Of a stretch of DNA of 64,000 nucleotides, positions 25,170 to 35,457 are shown piece by piece. Source of the DNA: Mercurialis annua (taxonomy: Eukaryota > Streptophyta > Magnoliopsida > Malpighiales > Euphorbiaceae). The position numbers and the translations under genes are program-made. The stretch is from positions 5,528,001 to 5,592,000 of the forward strand of contig NC_065570.1 in the NCBI RefSeq assembly GCF_937616625.2, in the 5' to 3' direction. Under the pieces are notes generated by a model that saw nothing but the letters and a program-made list of their open reading frames with translations, did no database searches and had not been told where the DNA came from. Positions within the stretch are counted from its first letter, which is position 1. Every line of letters starts with the position of its first letter.

Positions 25170-25852
25170 GGGTCTTTACACAAATACCCAAAAAATAGAA
25201 AATATTTACAAAAATATAATCTCAAAATTTTATTCACAAACAATACCATATTTTTAAAAGTATTTACAAGAATACAATTTTTTTATATACAAAAATATGA
25301 TTCTGTATACATTCAGTATAAATTTCATATATATATAATACAAATTTTGTAAATAAATCTATATTATATTTGTATACAATTTTATTGTATATAATACGAA
25401 TTATATATTGTTTTTCTATTTTCAGATCTGATAAGAAGTGGCGCTGTGGAGGTGGGCGAGTGGCGGCGTGGAGGAGAAGCATTGGAGGAGAAATGGTGAC
25501 GACGACTTGGAGGAGCAGCGGCCGCGACGTGGAGGAGAAGTGTGCAACGGCGGGCGGCAACGGCGGCGTGGAGGAAAAGCAGCGGGCGGCGGCAGCGTGG
25601 AGGAGTTGACGAGCGACAGAGCAACAACCATATGATAAAGGGCGGTAGCAAAGTTTAATAGGTGAAGGTGATGGTGTTGGTAGACATTAATGGAGGAAGA
25701 GAAATAAATTAGAGTTTGAAGGAAATAAGAAAGGAAGAAGATAAAAAGATGGTATTTTTATAAAAAAAATTTAAAAAGTATTGTTTGTAAAGAGAAAAGT
25801 GAAGTGGTATTTTTATAAATATTTTTTTTTTTTTGTGGAGGGTGTAAATTTC
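25170..25852. mobile_element. Mutator-like element with GC-rich cargo (possible Pack-MULE)
   Basis: It is flanked by TCAAATTTGTTG at 25158-25169 and 25853-25864, a 12-bp exact match that is slightly longer than the usual 9 to 11 bp. The ends are imperfect inverted repeats (GGGTCTTTACACAAATACCC against the reverse complement of the right end, GAGAAATTTACACCCTCC). Between AT-rich arms sits a sharply different GC-rich block at about 25430-25620, with many GGCGGC and GTGGAGGAG units and frames open on both strands. GC-rich cargo inside Mutator termini is what captured host gene fragments look like, but I cannot name the source. The open frames here are probably not genes. Confidence 0.6.
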
Positions 25853-25889
25853 TCAAATTTGTTGAGGAAAATTACATGACACCTAAATA

Positions 25890-26310
25890 ATTCAGATGCC
25901 GTGCAGAAAGGTATAAAAAAATTCTCGTAGTTTTCATAAAAGTACAAATCAGCCCTTTACTTTTTTGGAGTGTAATTAAGCCCTCTTTATTTTCAAATAG
26001 GACAAATAAACCCTTTCATCCAACATCATTAGAAACATTTGTTAATGGCTGACATGTCTATCATAATCATATAGGAAAAAAGTTCAAAAATAATTTCAAT
26101 ATTTAAAATATTTACCAAAAAATTGAGGGGGTAAGTATCCCAAAAGTAAACTAAAAGGGTTTATTTGTTCGATTTTAAAATAATAAGGGTTTAATTGTTC
26201 AATTTTAAAAAGACGGGGGCTTAATTGTGCCCAGATAAACTAAAAGGGATGATATGTACTTTTGAGAAAAACTCGAGGGATTTTTTGTATCTTCTGCCAT
26301 GTTTACAAAT
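25890..26310. mobile_element. Fold-back MITE-like repeat
   Basis: The left arm (GCAGAAAGGTATAAAAAAAT, then AGTACAAATCAGCCC, then GTAATTAAGCCC, then ACAAATAAACCC) is mirrored on the right in reverse complement (GGGTTTATTTGT, GGGCTTAATTGT, GGGATGATATGTACTTTTGA, TTCTGCC). The arms are about 130 bases long. I could not settle the exact ends or the target duplication. Confidence 0.6.
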
Positions 26311-26500
26311 CAAGCTTTTCCGCTCCTCTCCGGAGAACCCCAAAAAAATGTAAATTGATTTTATTTTTTATAAAAAATATTTGTTTTATATTTTAAATTT
26401 GAAAAAATTATTTAATGAATTAAATAAAAAAATTATTATTAGTTGAATTTGAGAAAAAAAGTATTCTTATACTATTCATAACATTAACGTTTAATTATAA

Positions 26501-26871
26501 GGGTTAATTTTATAAAAAAATCATAAATTTTACACGAAATTACATTTTAATCACCACCTTTTAAAGTTGGCATTTAAAGGCGACACCTTTTATTTTGTTT
26601 CAAATCTATCACTAAAATTAATTTCGGTGTATATTTTTTTTTGACTAAAAACTACTAATCATACATATTGTAACTAAAAGATAATAATATTTGGTATCGA
26701 TTTATAATTTGGGTCTTTCATTAACGGTTTAGTGAATAATTTAGTCAATAAAAATACATTGAAATGATAGATTTGATAAAAAAAAATTAAAAGGTCATGG
26801 TTTTATATGACAACTTTTAAAGGTCGTGATTAAAATGAAATTTCTTGTAAAGACCGTTATGAAATTAATCC
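26501..26871. mobile_element. Mutator-like MITE (family A), intact copy
   Basis: This 371-bp element starts GGGTTAATTTTATAA and ends GAAATTAATCC, with inverted terminal repeats of about 60 bp (the left CATTTTAATCACCACC pairs with the right GGTCGTGATTAAAATG). The flanks TAATTATAA (26492-26500) and TAATTAGAA (26872-26880) are a 9-bp target duplication with one mismatch. It is non-coding. Relatives are at 3764-4180 and, as a fragment, near 51213-51284. Confidence 0.8.
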
Positions 26872-26939
26872 TAATTAGAATATATTTTAAAAGTGAAGGA
26901 TTAATTTGAACTTTATTTCAAATGAAAAGAGGTTAATTT

Positions 26940-27055
26940 AACTTATTGAGTAGAGGTGAAACGTAAAAACACAAAATAGGGTATAATTGACAATTTTTCT
27001 AGGTGAGGGTGTAAATAAGAAATAGTTATAAGGTGGAGTTTCTTTAGGTGATTAG
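26940..27055. repeat. Family B MITE fragment (right end only)
   Basis: The segment with CAATTTTTCTAGGTGAGGGTG, then AGGTGGAGTTTCTTTAGGTG and ATTAGGTCTT resembles the right end of the element near 50978-51358. The left end is missing, so this is a relic. Confidence 0.35.
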
Positions 27056-27462
27056 GTCTTATAAAAATTAAATCATTTGGATTAAGTTGCAACAAATTTT
27101 AAAGATTTGAAATTTTTCACCATAAGACCGATATATAAAGAGGGTAAAAGTCCTCTAACGTATATTCTCCAATTGCAAGACTCTATTAATTCGAAATTTA
27201 ATTTTAATTTTTATGTCAAACTTCTCATTATTTGGACAAACATATATTGATATTTAATTTTAATTAATGTGATCTAAATGGGACTAATATTATATTAATG
27301 GATGCCATTATGAGTTATATTATGATGATAACAATAACAGCATTCAACAGTGTTTTTCTATCAAAATTAAGCAAAGGATAGATGAAAAATAAACTATACA
27401 ATATTGAAAGATCAGAGCTATTCAAAATTCACTTGTATATATAGTGGGTTAGTTTGTTAAGC

Positions 27463-27765
27463 AATGTTTTATAAACCGACTGATAATCAAACCGATGAGG
27501 CTATCGGTTTCCAATTTCACCGGTTGAGTAAAAAACACGTAAAATAAATTTTAGACATAGTTTATGATCCAATCAATCAAATCGGTAGTTCAACCACCGG
27601 TTTAACCACATCAGCATCCGGTTCAACTACCGGTTAGAACCAGGTCAACCGGCCAATTCAACTGGACGGAATTTCTGAGTTTTAGTGTTTAATGAACATA
27701 ACAGTTAACCAGTTTTCAGTTTTTAGCTGAACTAGTTAAATCGGCCGGGCCAGTCCGATGTTTAA
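27463..27765. mobile_element. Probable hAT MITE rich in ACCGGTT motifs
   Basis: The stretch is packed with CCGGTT and its complement AACCGG, like the better-defined hAT element at 39914-40201. It begins CAATGTTTTATAAACCGAC and ends with TCCGATGTTTAAGAGTG, which could be degraded CAGTG-type hAT termini. The target duplication was not found. Confidence 0.4.
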
Positions 27766-27780
27766 GAGTGTTTATCCCAT

Positions 27781-27935
27781 GCAACCGTTGCGCCACGTCA
27801 TTTTTACATCAAGCCAATGAGCATTTGCGATAGGGAATCTTTTAATTAATACTTATTTTTTTTATCATTCAATTTTCCACATGGCTAACGCACAATTGGT
27901 TTGTTGCACGAATGACATGGCGCAACGGTTGTGTG
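27781..27935. repeat. Short fold-back repeat
   Basis: Arms GCAACCGTTGCGCCACGTCA (27781-27800) and ATGACATGGCGCAACGGTTG (27912-27931) are near-perfect reverse complements separated by about 110 AT-rich bases. This looks like a small MITE, but its ends and target duplication are not clear. Confidence 0.55.
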
Positions 27936-28794
27936 CAATAATTTTTCGATGTTTAATGACTGAGTTAAAGCTTAAAGTTGGCATTTTTTGTAATAGAAAA
28001 AAGAGCAATAGATTCATCATAATCTCGAAAGAGAAGTCAAGAGGAAGCAAGCAATAATTGAGAACCAGTAGTAGTAGCTACTGCTTATGATTATAGAGAC
28101 ATGACCCAACTCTTAAGCTAACCAATCATTGTCAATCTACATGTAAATATTTTTTTCAGATAGATAGCAACTAACCATAAAAATCCCAGGTGTTAATAGT
28201 TAAATATTTAATACCATCACATTATCAACAGGGCTTTAAATATGTTTCTTAAAGGATTTATTTTTTAAAGTGCGGGTGTGAAGATTTAAATCCAAAAAGA
28301 GCCTCCACTAGACCACCACTATGATACACAACCTTTAATCTATCTATATATAGATTTTCGAAAATCACTATAAGTATTTTTGTATCAATTCAAAAAGAAG
28401 TACAATTATATTATAAGATGCATGATAAATTTGAAGATCTGACAATAAAAAAATAGCATAAATTATAATTATAAACGACTTAATGACAGATTTATCTTAT
28501 AAACCTGCAAAAAGGTGAATCAAATAATTGAGTTAAAGTTGGATATAAGTTTGATTTTTTGAAGAAATCTGCAGCTAGAAATTTGACAACGCAATGAAGC
28601 TTCACTAAATTGTGACCACGGATGACCTATGCCCTTCTTATCACAATTGGAATGTCAGTAATTTATATAGCACAGTTTTAGAGCTTTCTTTCAATGACAT
28701 TTTTTCTCCATATATATATGAAGAAAACACTCAATTTCATATTTTATACTTAGGATGAATTTCTCATAATTATTCTATACTTTCTTAATAAGTA

Positions 28795-29093
28795 GGGTTA
28801 ATTACACCAAAAACCATGACTTTTGCACCTTTTCACGAAAATAACATGATTTTTCAAACGTATCAAACTAAAACACAACCTTTCGTTTATGTTCAAATTC
28901 AACATTGGCACATTTTTCGGTAGAATTTCGCTGATTTGGACACTTGATGGGTGTGCCGCGTGTCCTGCCACGTCATCGACAACGCCCCTTATGTCGAATT
29001 TGTAACAAAATGAATGGTGATTTCTTTATTTACCACGTTTTAAAGGTCATGTTATTGAAAAATGGTAATTTCTTTTTTTGATGTAATTAACCC
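28795..29093. mobile_element. Mutator-like MITE with perfect 9-bp target duplication
   Basis: This 299-bp element starts GGGTTAATTACACCAAAAA and ends TTTTTTGATGTAATTAACCC. The flanks TAATAAGTA at 28786-28794 and 29094-29102 are identical, a 9-bp duplication typical of Mutator-like insertion. The centre is more GC-rich (GGTGTGCCGCGTGTCCTGCC). No coding capacity was seen. Confidence 0.85.
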
Positions 29094-29224
29094 TAATAAG
29101 TATGATTTTTTTCCTTATAAAACTCCATATTTATTGAAAAATATATTAGAGGTATTGATTTTTTTTTAAAATCTATTACTTTAAAATCTGAATTTTTACT
29201 TTTTTATATTAACATTTTTAGATC

Positions 29225-29814
29225 TGATGGAGTCTGCCTTCTGAACCGGTGAGCGAACCTGCAAAACAGGGTAGAAGCTAACCGGACGGTGGTTGTCCGA
29301 TTAACTCTCCGATGCTAAAGTCAGTTTAGAGCTTTGAGCAGCGTTTTGAGTATATGAATGTAATTGTGATTCTAGGCATACCTCGTGCTCCTTTTATAGT
29401 AGTCGAATATACCTAGTAGAGTTGTATTAGGTAGGTGAATCCTACTTTGTAGGGATTCGGCCGTATCTTAAGGATTCTCCTGATTTGTCGAGATCTACCT
29501 TAATCTGATAAGAGTCCTATTTAGGAACGTCTTCCTAAATAGTCTTATCTTCCTAAAGTAGAGCTTATCCTTCCATATGTAGTGTTTGTGTCCAAATAGG
29601 ACAAGGTTTCCATATTTAGTCGTTTATCCGAATCCCGGACCTGACGCGCTCTTGGCGGATCATGTGGGATTCGGTCTTTATTAGTGTATTACCGAATCTT
29701 AGAGATTCGGTATCTCCATATCTTTCCGTCTTCAGGGGGAGTCCGGTGTCGCCTGAGAGTGGATCTCCTGCAACTCGGCTCCATTATACTTTCAGTGGGA
29801 TTCGGTATCCATCA
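29225..29814 (-). repeat. 3' LTR of the retrotransposon
   Basis: This is the other 590-bp LTR, with TGATGGA/TCCATCA ends. It carries its own TATAAAAG box on the minus strand (29398-29391), so it could drive outward transcription toward the MITE at 28795-29093. Confidence 0.92.
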
Positions 29815-29830
29815 TTAGCCCCCCCGCAAG
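29815..29830 (-). other. Polypurine tract
   Basis: The minus strand reads TTGCGGGGGGGCTAA immediately before the TG of the 3' LTR. The G run is the expected primer for plus-strand DNA synthesis during reverse transcription. Confidence 0.65.
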
Positions 29831-30350
29831 TGAGCTGAAGTAGTTTGGCATTTATGCCTTAGTGGATTTTAGCTCTTTTGGAGCTGAGTTCTCTTATACG
29901 GGCGAGTCGCTTTGTATTCCGGGCGAGTCGTTTCATATGTTTGTGTGTGACGTTTCCTCTTTAGTAAGATTCTGTGTTGCCACGTGTCGGCTTTTAATGA
30001 TTTAAACGGTTAATGATTCAAAAGCGTTTTGTATTTAATCTCTTCGCATTTCTTCTTTTCCCTCTTACTTTGCTTTTCGAATTTACTCTCATTTCTTGTA
30101 GCTATTTCCTTTTCGTTCTTCGTTTGATTATTTGATTCTTCGTGACTTGTTTTCTCCAGTTTTTTCAGGTATGTTTTCTTTCGTCGTTTGGATGTTAATA
30201 TGGCTTTCTTCTTTGTATATTCTCCACGCTTTATATTCTGGAAATTTCTTCTGTACTTGTTGTTCTTTGATGTGTTCTTCAACGTGTTCTTCAATATATT
30301 TTTTGTTTGATCCTTATTTTGTGTTTATGTTTGTGATTCCCTGTTCTAGG

Positions 30351-31065
30351 ATGCCTCTTAGTCGAGTAGAAGATGCTTGCGCTGCTATGGCTTTTACCCG
30401 ATCGAAGCTTCGTAGGGATGAAGTCTTAGATATCTATTTTAAGTATAGTTTTCCTTTTGATTATAGGGTAATATTACCCGGTGCCGATATGGCTGCGTCT
30501 GATTCTCCCGGATCTTCTTGTAGGGCGGTTCTTTTTGAAGAGCAATTTGCTGCTGGTCTTAGGTTTCCTTTGGATCCATTTTTAGTAGAGGTGTGTAGGG
30601 ATTTAAAGGTTGCTCTAGGGCAACTTTACCCTGGTACGATTAGAGTAGTGCTCGCCTTTTCAGAGGCATGTAGGCTCCGGGGCTGTGCCCCTTCTCTCAA
30701 AGTGTTATATCATTTTGTAGATTTTAGGAAGTGTGATGGCTGCTTCGTTTTCGCCCTTGGTAGAGAAGGGCGATCTCGTATTTATCTTCCTTGCCTAACC
30801 AGTCGCTGGCGAAGGCGTTTCTTTATTGTCTATCATAAATTTGCTTTTCTTCATTTTTCGGATGGTTTTTCTTCTCATCCAGTTCGGAGCTGTTCTTCTT
30901 CTTTAAGTTTATCCGAGTCAAAACTTGCTTTTGACATATCTTCTTGTAGTATTGTGTCTCGTCCCATTTTAGATGTCTTGGTTAATAGTCATCTTCGGAG
31001 TCGGTGGTTTCCTTTGGAGGATCCTCCTCGAGGCTTGGCGGATCTTTGCTACTCTTTTGTTCAAG
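30351..31065 (+). CDS. Antisense extra gene of the retroelement, block 1 (plant transposon-protein-like domain)
   Basis: It lies on the strand opposite to gag. I start at the ATG at 30351 (MPLSRVEDACAAMAFTRSKL); the frame is open from 30132, but the upstream part is hydrophobic and looks like leader. The middle (GLRFPLDPFLVEVCRDLKV, LGQLYPGTIRVVLAF, RGCAPSLKVLYHFV) resembles the domain annotated in databases as putative plant transposon protein (Transposase_28). Its real function is unknown, and it is found as an extra reading frame in plant gypsy elements. A good donor CAAG|GTATAT ends the block at 31065. Joined to the obvious acceptor at 31108 it runs into a stop; joined to an acceptor at 31149 it stays in frame with block 2. 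Confidence 0.7.
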
Positions 31066-31109
31066 GTATATTAATTTGCTTAAGTTCTTTTTAATGTTTC
31101 TTTTGTAGG

Positions 31110-32251
31110 ATGTCTTCTTCTTCTGACGATTTCCTTTCCGGATTTCAAGTAGATTTGGACGTTCCGATGGGTGGTCCTGACGTTCCTGTCGCCAACGTTA
31201 TTCCTGGCGACATTGTCGTGGATGGAGCTCCTGTTGATATCCCCCTAGCTTCCGCCGAGGTAGCGTTGCCTGAGGTTATTGTTATAAATGATGATGATGG
31301 TGATGACTTGGCTGTTCCAGTCGGCGACGAGGCGATTCCGTCACTACTTCCCCCTCTAGCATCATCTATCGTTTCGGGGGGAGTTGGGGGTGTGGCCTTA
31401 GAGGGGCCTGTTGTTGCTGATTCGGGGGAGATTTCTCTAGGTCGAGACCCGGATTCTCCGTCTAGAAAAAGACGTCGAGTTGTCAATGATTCTCCTACGA
31501 GGGAGAGTTTTCCTGGAAGCTCTTCTTCTGCTCCAGACTTGGTTCGATGGGTCGAAGGTCAGGATCCTGCCAGTTTGCTGAATCCGAGAGTGCTAGCGGA
31601 ATATATCCGGACTTTGGCGATTCCTGATGATGTCACGTGGTTCTGTGGTAGGCCGGGTCAGGAGCTTTCCGATCTGGCTTGTTTTCATGGTTTCTCTGTA
31701 AGTGCTTTCTTTCTTGAGTATAATATGTTTTTTGTATTCAGTTGCTTTCTTATTTGTTTATTTCTGGTGTGTAGGCCCTTCAATCTGTTCTGGTATTGAA
31801 CGACCACCGACAGTGTGCCGAGGAGGAGGTCGAGCGTCTGTCTGCTCTTTTGGCGACTTCCGAGTCTGAAAGGGCGAAATTGAAGGCCTCTTTGGAAGAG
31901 CATGATTCCCTTCTGGCGCAGCTCAAGGCGCAGGATGCGATTAATGATCGCCAAGTGAAAGTGATTGAGAAAAAGACCGATGACTTGACTCAAGAGATCG
32001 AGGAGCTCATTCGGATCAATTCCCTTGTTGGTGGGGAGAGGGATAGTCTTAGATCGGAGGTTGAAGGTCTTCACATCCGTCTGCTAGATACGAAGGCTTT
32101 TTACTCTGCCCTGATAAGCGAGTATCGCCTTGCGATTGGGAAGAAGCTTCTGGAGCAGAATCCCAATATTGATCTTTCTGGGGTCAACGGGTTGGATCCC
32201 CAGGCCATCGCCCGTGATCTCCTCGTCAAGATTTCTAAAGACCGTGTTTAG
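31110..32251 (+). CDS. Antisense extra gene of the retroelement, block 2 (acidic plus coiled-coil)
   Basis: The coding parts are 31110-31697 and 31775-32251, separated by a 77-bp GT-AG intron (CTCT|GTAAGT to GTGTAG|GCCC); both are in phase, giving 354 residues from the ATG at 31110. The first part is acidic and low in complexity (DLDVPMGGPDV, INDDDGDDLAVPVGD), then basic (RKRRRVVNDSP). The second part is a clear coiled coil (AEEEVERLSALLATSESERA, then repeated L/K/E heptads) and ends KISKDRV. It is probably the C-terminal part of the protein begun in block 1. It could instead be a separate gene starting at MSSSSDDF. Function unknown. Confidence 0.65.
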
Positions 32252-32381
32252 TAGTTTTCTTTTGATTGTATTTGCTGATGTATTAATTTTGCTTTTTGTA
32301 ATTCGCAATTTATGAATATATTTTCTTCGTTTTTCTTCGAAATGTGCTTTTGTCTTATCTTTATGTACTTGTCTTGCCTCG

Positions 32382-32650
32382 AGGGTTATTCTAAACCCTG
32401 TTCTTGGCGTTGTTTTTTGTAGAGTTAATCTAAACTCTTTTTATTTTTGTTTTTGTTTCGAGTTAATCTAAACTCTTTTTTGGCGATTCGCCTTTTCTGA
32501 GTTAATCTAAACTCATTTTTAGCCTTTCGTGGCGATCTGCCTGGTTCGGCTATTTTGCTTTGAGTTAATTTAAACTCATTTTCTTGGCTCTTAGCCTTTC
32601 GTGGCGATTTGCCTGGTTCGGCGATTTTGCTTTGAGTTAATTTGAACTCA
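32382..32650. repeat. Array of six short palindromes between convergent retroelement genes
   Basis: GAGTTAATCTAAACTC or close variants occur at 32422-32437, 32460-32475, 32499-32514, 32572-32587 and 32634-32649; a related AGGGTTATTCTAAACCCT lies at about 32382-32400. Each can form a small hairpin (GAGTTtAnnTaAACTC type). The last two units share a longer stretch with GCCTTTCGTGGCGATnTGCCTGG between them. The array lies between the stop of the antisense gene (32251) and the stop of gag-pro (32893). Confidence 0.85.
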
Positions 32651-32892
32651 TTTTCTTGGCTTTTAGCTTTTCTTGAGTTTGATCTTTAATTTATTTTTTC
32701 TTCTTTCGTCTTTGATTTAATCATTCGTGGCTGTTCTTGATTTTTATTTCTTTATTGGTTCGTCTGGCTAATCAGATGGTAGCGAAATTGAATTTTTATT
32801 GATAAAAAGATGGCATACAAAGCATTAAAGATAGATTTGACGCCATCTGGTAAGACGGAGAGTCATTACCGATGATGGGTCGTTTTTCATTC

Positions 32893-35382
32893 CTATTCTT
32901 CCTTCTTTTCGGTCTTGTTTTCTTGGAGATCCACCACTGACTCATCATAGCACTTCTTGGCTATTCCTTGGTCTCCTCTCAGCGTCACTACTCCCTTTTC
33001 AGTCGGTACCTTCATTGCCAGTGCTCTGATGCTGGTTACCGCTGCCGAGTCATGGAGGAAAGGTCTTCCTAGGATGGCATTATATGTCAATTCCATGTCC
33101 ACTATGTTAAATAGTGACATGATTTTCTTGTTCATTCCTCTTTCTGGGCCGATTATTACTTCCAAGGTGACTGCTCCCAGCGGAGTGATGGAGGGTCCAC
33201 CGAGTCCTGATAGCGGAATTGGGACTCGGCGTAACCTTGACGCTGTTCCTCCCAACATTTTGTATGCTGCATTCGTCATGAGGTTTACTGCACTTCCTTC
33301 GTCGATAAGGATCCGCTCCATGTTCCAATTTTCAATGATAGTAGTCACTACCAAAGCATCGTTGTGAGGTGCTTTGACGTGTTCATAGTCTTCTACATCG
33401 AAGATCACTGGCGGCATGTGAGTTTCTCGTATGTTCATTACTTCCTTCCTCTGCTTCCTCCTGATCGTGGAGCTACTATGCCCTCCACCATTAATCATGT
33501 GTATGGTTCCCAGAATTTTGGATGGGCGCTCGTCTTCCTTTTCTTTTGGCTTGTCTTCTCTGTTTCTTTTTTCTCCCTTATCATTGCTCTTCTCTTTTCG
33601 GGCCACAAATTTCCTCAGTTCGCCTGTGTCGATCATTCTTTCGATCTCGACCTTTAAGTCTCTGCAGCTATCCGTTTCGTGTCCGTAATCGTCGTGAAAT
33701 TTGCAGTACTTTCTGGTGTCTCTTGCTTCTGCTTTCATTTTGGGTGGCCATACCACGTTTTTGATGTTTTCTTTGATCCACATGAGGACATTAGTTCGGC
33801 TGGTGTTTAATGGAGTGAAGTTATTCTCATCATCTCTGGGATCGTATCTCGATTCATATCTTGTCTGGGGGGCGAATCGTCTGCTTTCTTCGGGTCTTCC
33901 TCTCCTGTCATCAGGTTTGGACTTGGTTTTTTCTCTGGATCTCTCTTTTGATTCTTTTCCTTTTGCTTCCTTTCCGCGAATCGCCCTTCGCCCTTCGTCT
34001 AACTCGAAGTATTTCTGAGCTATGCCCATTAAGTTTGAGAAAGTTGTGGGTTTATTGACTAGCAGTTTGTCCACCAGCTTTCCGAATCGCGTCCCGTCTC
34101 GCAATGCTTCTGTCGCCATGTCGACGTTCAGGTTGTCTATCTTCATAGCTTGCTTGTTGAATCGTTCGATGTAGCTTCGCAGGGTTTCTCCTTCTTCTTG
34201 GATACAGGCTCTTAGGATACTGGTAGTGGTTTTAGCTGGGATGTTTGTGAGATATCTGTTGAGGAATTCTGTTGAAAGCGAAGCGAAGCTTTTGATCGAG
34301 CCTGGTTTTAATTTGTTATACCATCTCTGGGCTGTGCCCGTGAGCGTGGTAGGGAAAACCCTGCAGAGGATGGCGTCTGATACGCTGAGTAGCCCCATGG
34401 TCGCTGTGAACCTAGAGGTATGGTCTCGGGGGTCTCCTTCCCCATTGAAAATTGGCAAGGTCGGCAGCTTCATGCTGTACGGGATGGTTTCCTCCATGAT
34501 CTCGGGCGAGAGGGGTGATCCTTTCAACCTGAGATCCTCTATGTCTAATTCTTCAGATTTTAGTTTCTTGAGCGCTTTGGCGATCTTCTCTTCTAAATCT
34601 TCTTCCACCACATATGTGGCTTTGCTTTTTTGGGGTGTCTCTGACGATTCGCCCTCTCCTTCTTGGTGTTTTTTCTTATTTTGTTCTTTCCCTGCATCTT
34701 TTTCTTGTCGCTTACTCCTTGGTGGGGCGTCTTCTTTTTCCTTCTCCCTTCGTTCGTCTCTTTTCGTATTCAGACCGCTTCGGGCGTCCTCCTGGTTGTG
34801 CTCATTTCTGGGTGTCTCCGGTGATTCCTCGTTAGATTTTTCTCTGTCAGGACTTTCCTCGTCGCTGGTTTCCTTTTCTCGCTGGTTTCTTGCTTCGTTC
34901 CTTTCTTCGTTTCCTCTGGTCCGAGGTTCTTTGCTTTTGTTGTTTTCTGCCCTTGTCTCTCGTCGGCCTGGGTTTGCTTTTTCTGTTCTTTCTCTTCTTC
35001 TGGGAGCTGTAGGGCTGAAGTTTTCCCTTAGCATTTTCATAGTTTCTTCGTGCCTGTCGTTTGTTCTTTTGGCCTCATTGGCCAATCTGTCAAGATTTGC
35101 CTGTACAGATTCTAGTATCTTTTTCAGCATTTCGCTGTGTGGATCTTGTGCTGCTGCATTCGGTGCTTGTTCTTCAGTGCTTAGGTTGAAAGCAATTGGG
35201 ATGCTTCCTCTTATTGGATTAGTTTGGTACTGGGGTGTTGAGAAAGAGAGCCCTCCGGTGTTGCCTTTTTCCCCGGAGTTGAGAAGCCCGTCTTCCGTCA
35301 CGTTGATTATCTCCGGAGTGCTTTTTGGGTCCATTGGTTGCTTGTCTTTCAGGTTTACTCTTTCAGAAGTCATCTTCTTCAA
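32893..35382 (-). CDS. Retrotransposon Gag-protease polyprotein
   Basis: This uninterrupted 829-residue frame starts about 75 bases after the primer-binding site. Residues of about 120-270 are very rich in charged residues (E, K, R) and probably disordered. A retrotransposon Gag (capsid-like) domain follows at about 305-440, seen in LPIFNGEGDP, RWYNKLKPGSI and SFASLSTEFLNRYL. A zinc-knuckle-like motif CKFHDDYGHETDSC comes next, near residue 560. Near residue 700 is an aspartic protease active site, ILIDEGSAVNLM, with the later ILGRPFLHDS typical of retropepsins. The frame stops soon after the protease, and no polymerase follows. The intact frame and identical LTRs fit a young copy. It would form the virus-like particle and process it. 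Confidence 0.9.
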   Translation of the reverse strand: MKKMTSERVNLKDKQPMDPKSTPEIINVTEDGLLNSGEKGNTGGLSFSTPQYQTNPIRGSIPIAFNLSTEEQAPNAAAQDPHSEMLKKILESVQANLDRLANEAKRTNDRHEETMKMLRENFSPTAPRRRERTEKANPGRRETRAENNKSKEPRTRGNEERNEARNQREKETSDEESPDREKSNEESPETPRNEHNQEDARSGLNTKRDERREKEKEDAPPRSKRQEKDAGKEQNKKKHQEGEGESSETPQKSKATYVVEEDLEEKIAKALKKLKSEELDIEDLRLKGSPLSPEIMEETIPYSMKLPTLPIFNGEGDPRDHTSRFTATMGLLSVSDAILCRVFPTTLTGTAQRWYNKLKPGSIKSFASLSTEFLNRYLTNIPAKTTTSILRACIQEEGETLRSYIERFNKQAMKIDNLNVDMATEALRDGTRFGKLVDKLLVNKPTTFSNLMGIAQKYFELDEGRRAIRGKEAKGKESKERSREKTKSKPDDRRGRPEESRRFAPQTRYESRYDPRDDENNFTPLNTSRTNVLMWIKENIKNVVWPPKMKAEARDTRKYCKFHDDYGHETDSCRDLKVEIERMIDTGELRKFVARKEKSNDKGEKRNREDKPKEKEDERPSKILGTIHMINGGGHSSSTIRRKQRKEVMNIRETHMPPVIFDVEDYEHVKAPHNDALVVTTIIENWNMERILIDEGSAVNLMTNAAYKMLGGTASRLRRVPIPLSGLGGPSITPLGAVTLEVIIGPERGMNKKIMSLFNIVDMELTYNAILGRPFLHDSAAVTSIRALAMKVPTEKGVVTLRGDQGIAKKCYDESVVDLQENKTEKKEE

Positions 35383-35439
35383 TGAGATTTGTTTTTGAGT
35401 TCAGAAAAGCTCCTTCTTTTAAAGTTTAGTTAAGCTTTT

Positions 35440-35457
35440 CCCACAGACGGCGCCAAT
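35440..35457 (-). other. Primer-binding site
   Basis: Directly after the 5' LTR the minus strand reads ATTGGCGCCGTCTGTGGG. The TGGCGCCGT core matches the 3' end of plant Asp tRNA, and this sequence type is common in plant Ty3/gypsy elements. Confidence 0.75.

Noticed and set aside
25370..25651. Several overlapping open frames on both strands
   Set aside because: They all come from one GC-rich, stop-poor block inside a Mutator-like element. No frame has a protein-like composition or known motif.
31145..31486. 113-codon open frame on the minus strand
   Set aside because: Shadow of the acidic part of the antisense gene. It could be sense to the element, but it has no domain and lies past the gag-pro stop.
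34226..35398. 390-codon open frame on the plus strand
   Set aside because: It mirrors the highly charged N-terminal half of the Gag frame on the opposite strand; its composition (runs of S, F, L) is what reversed E/K/R-rich codons give.
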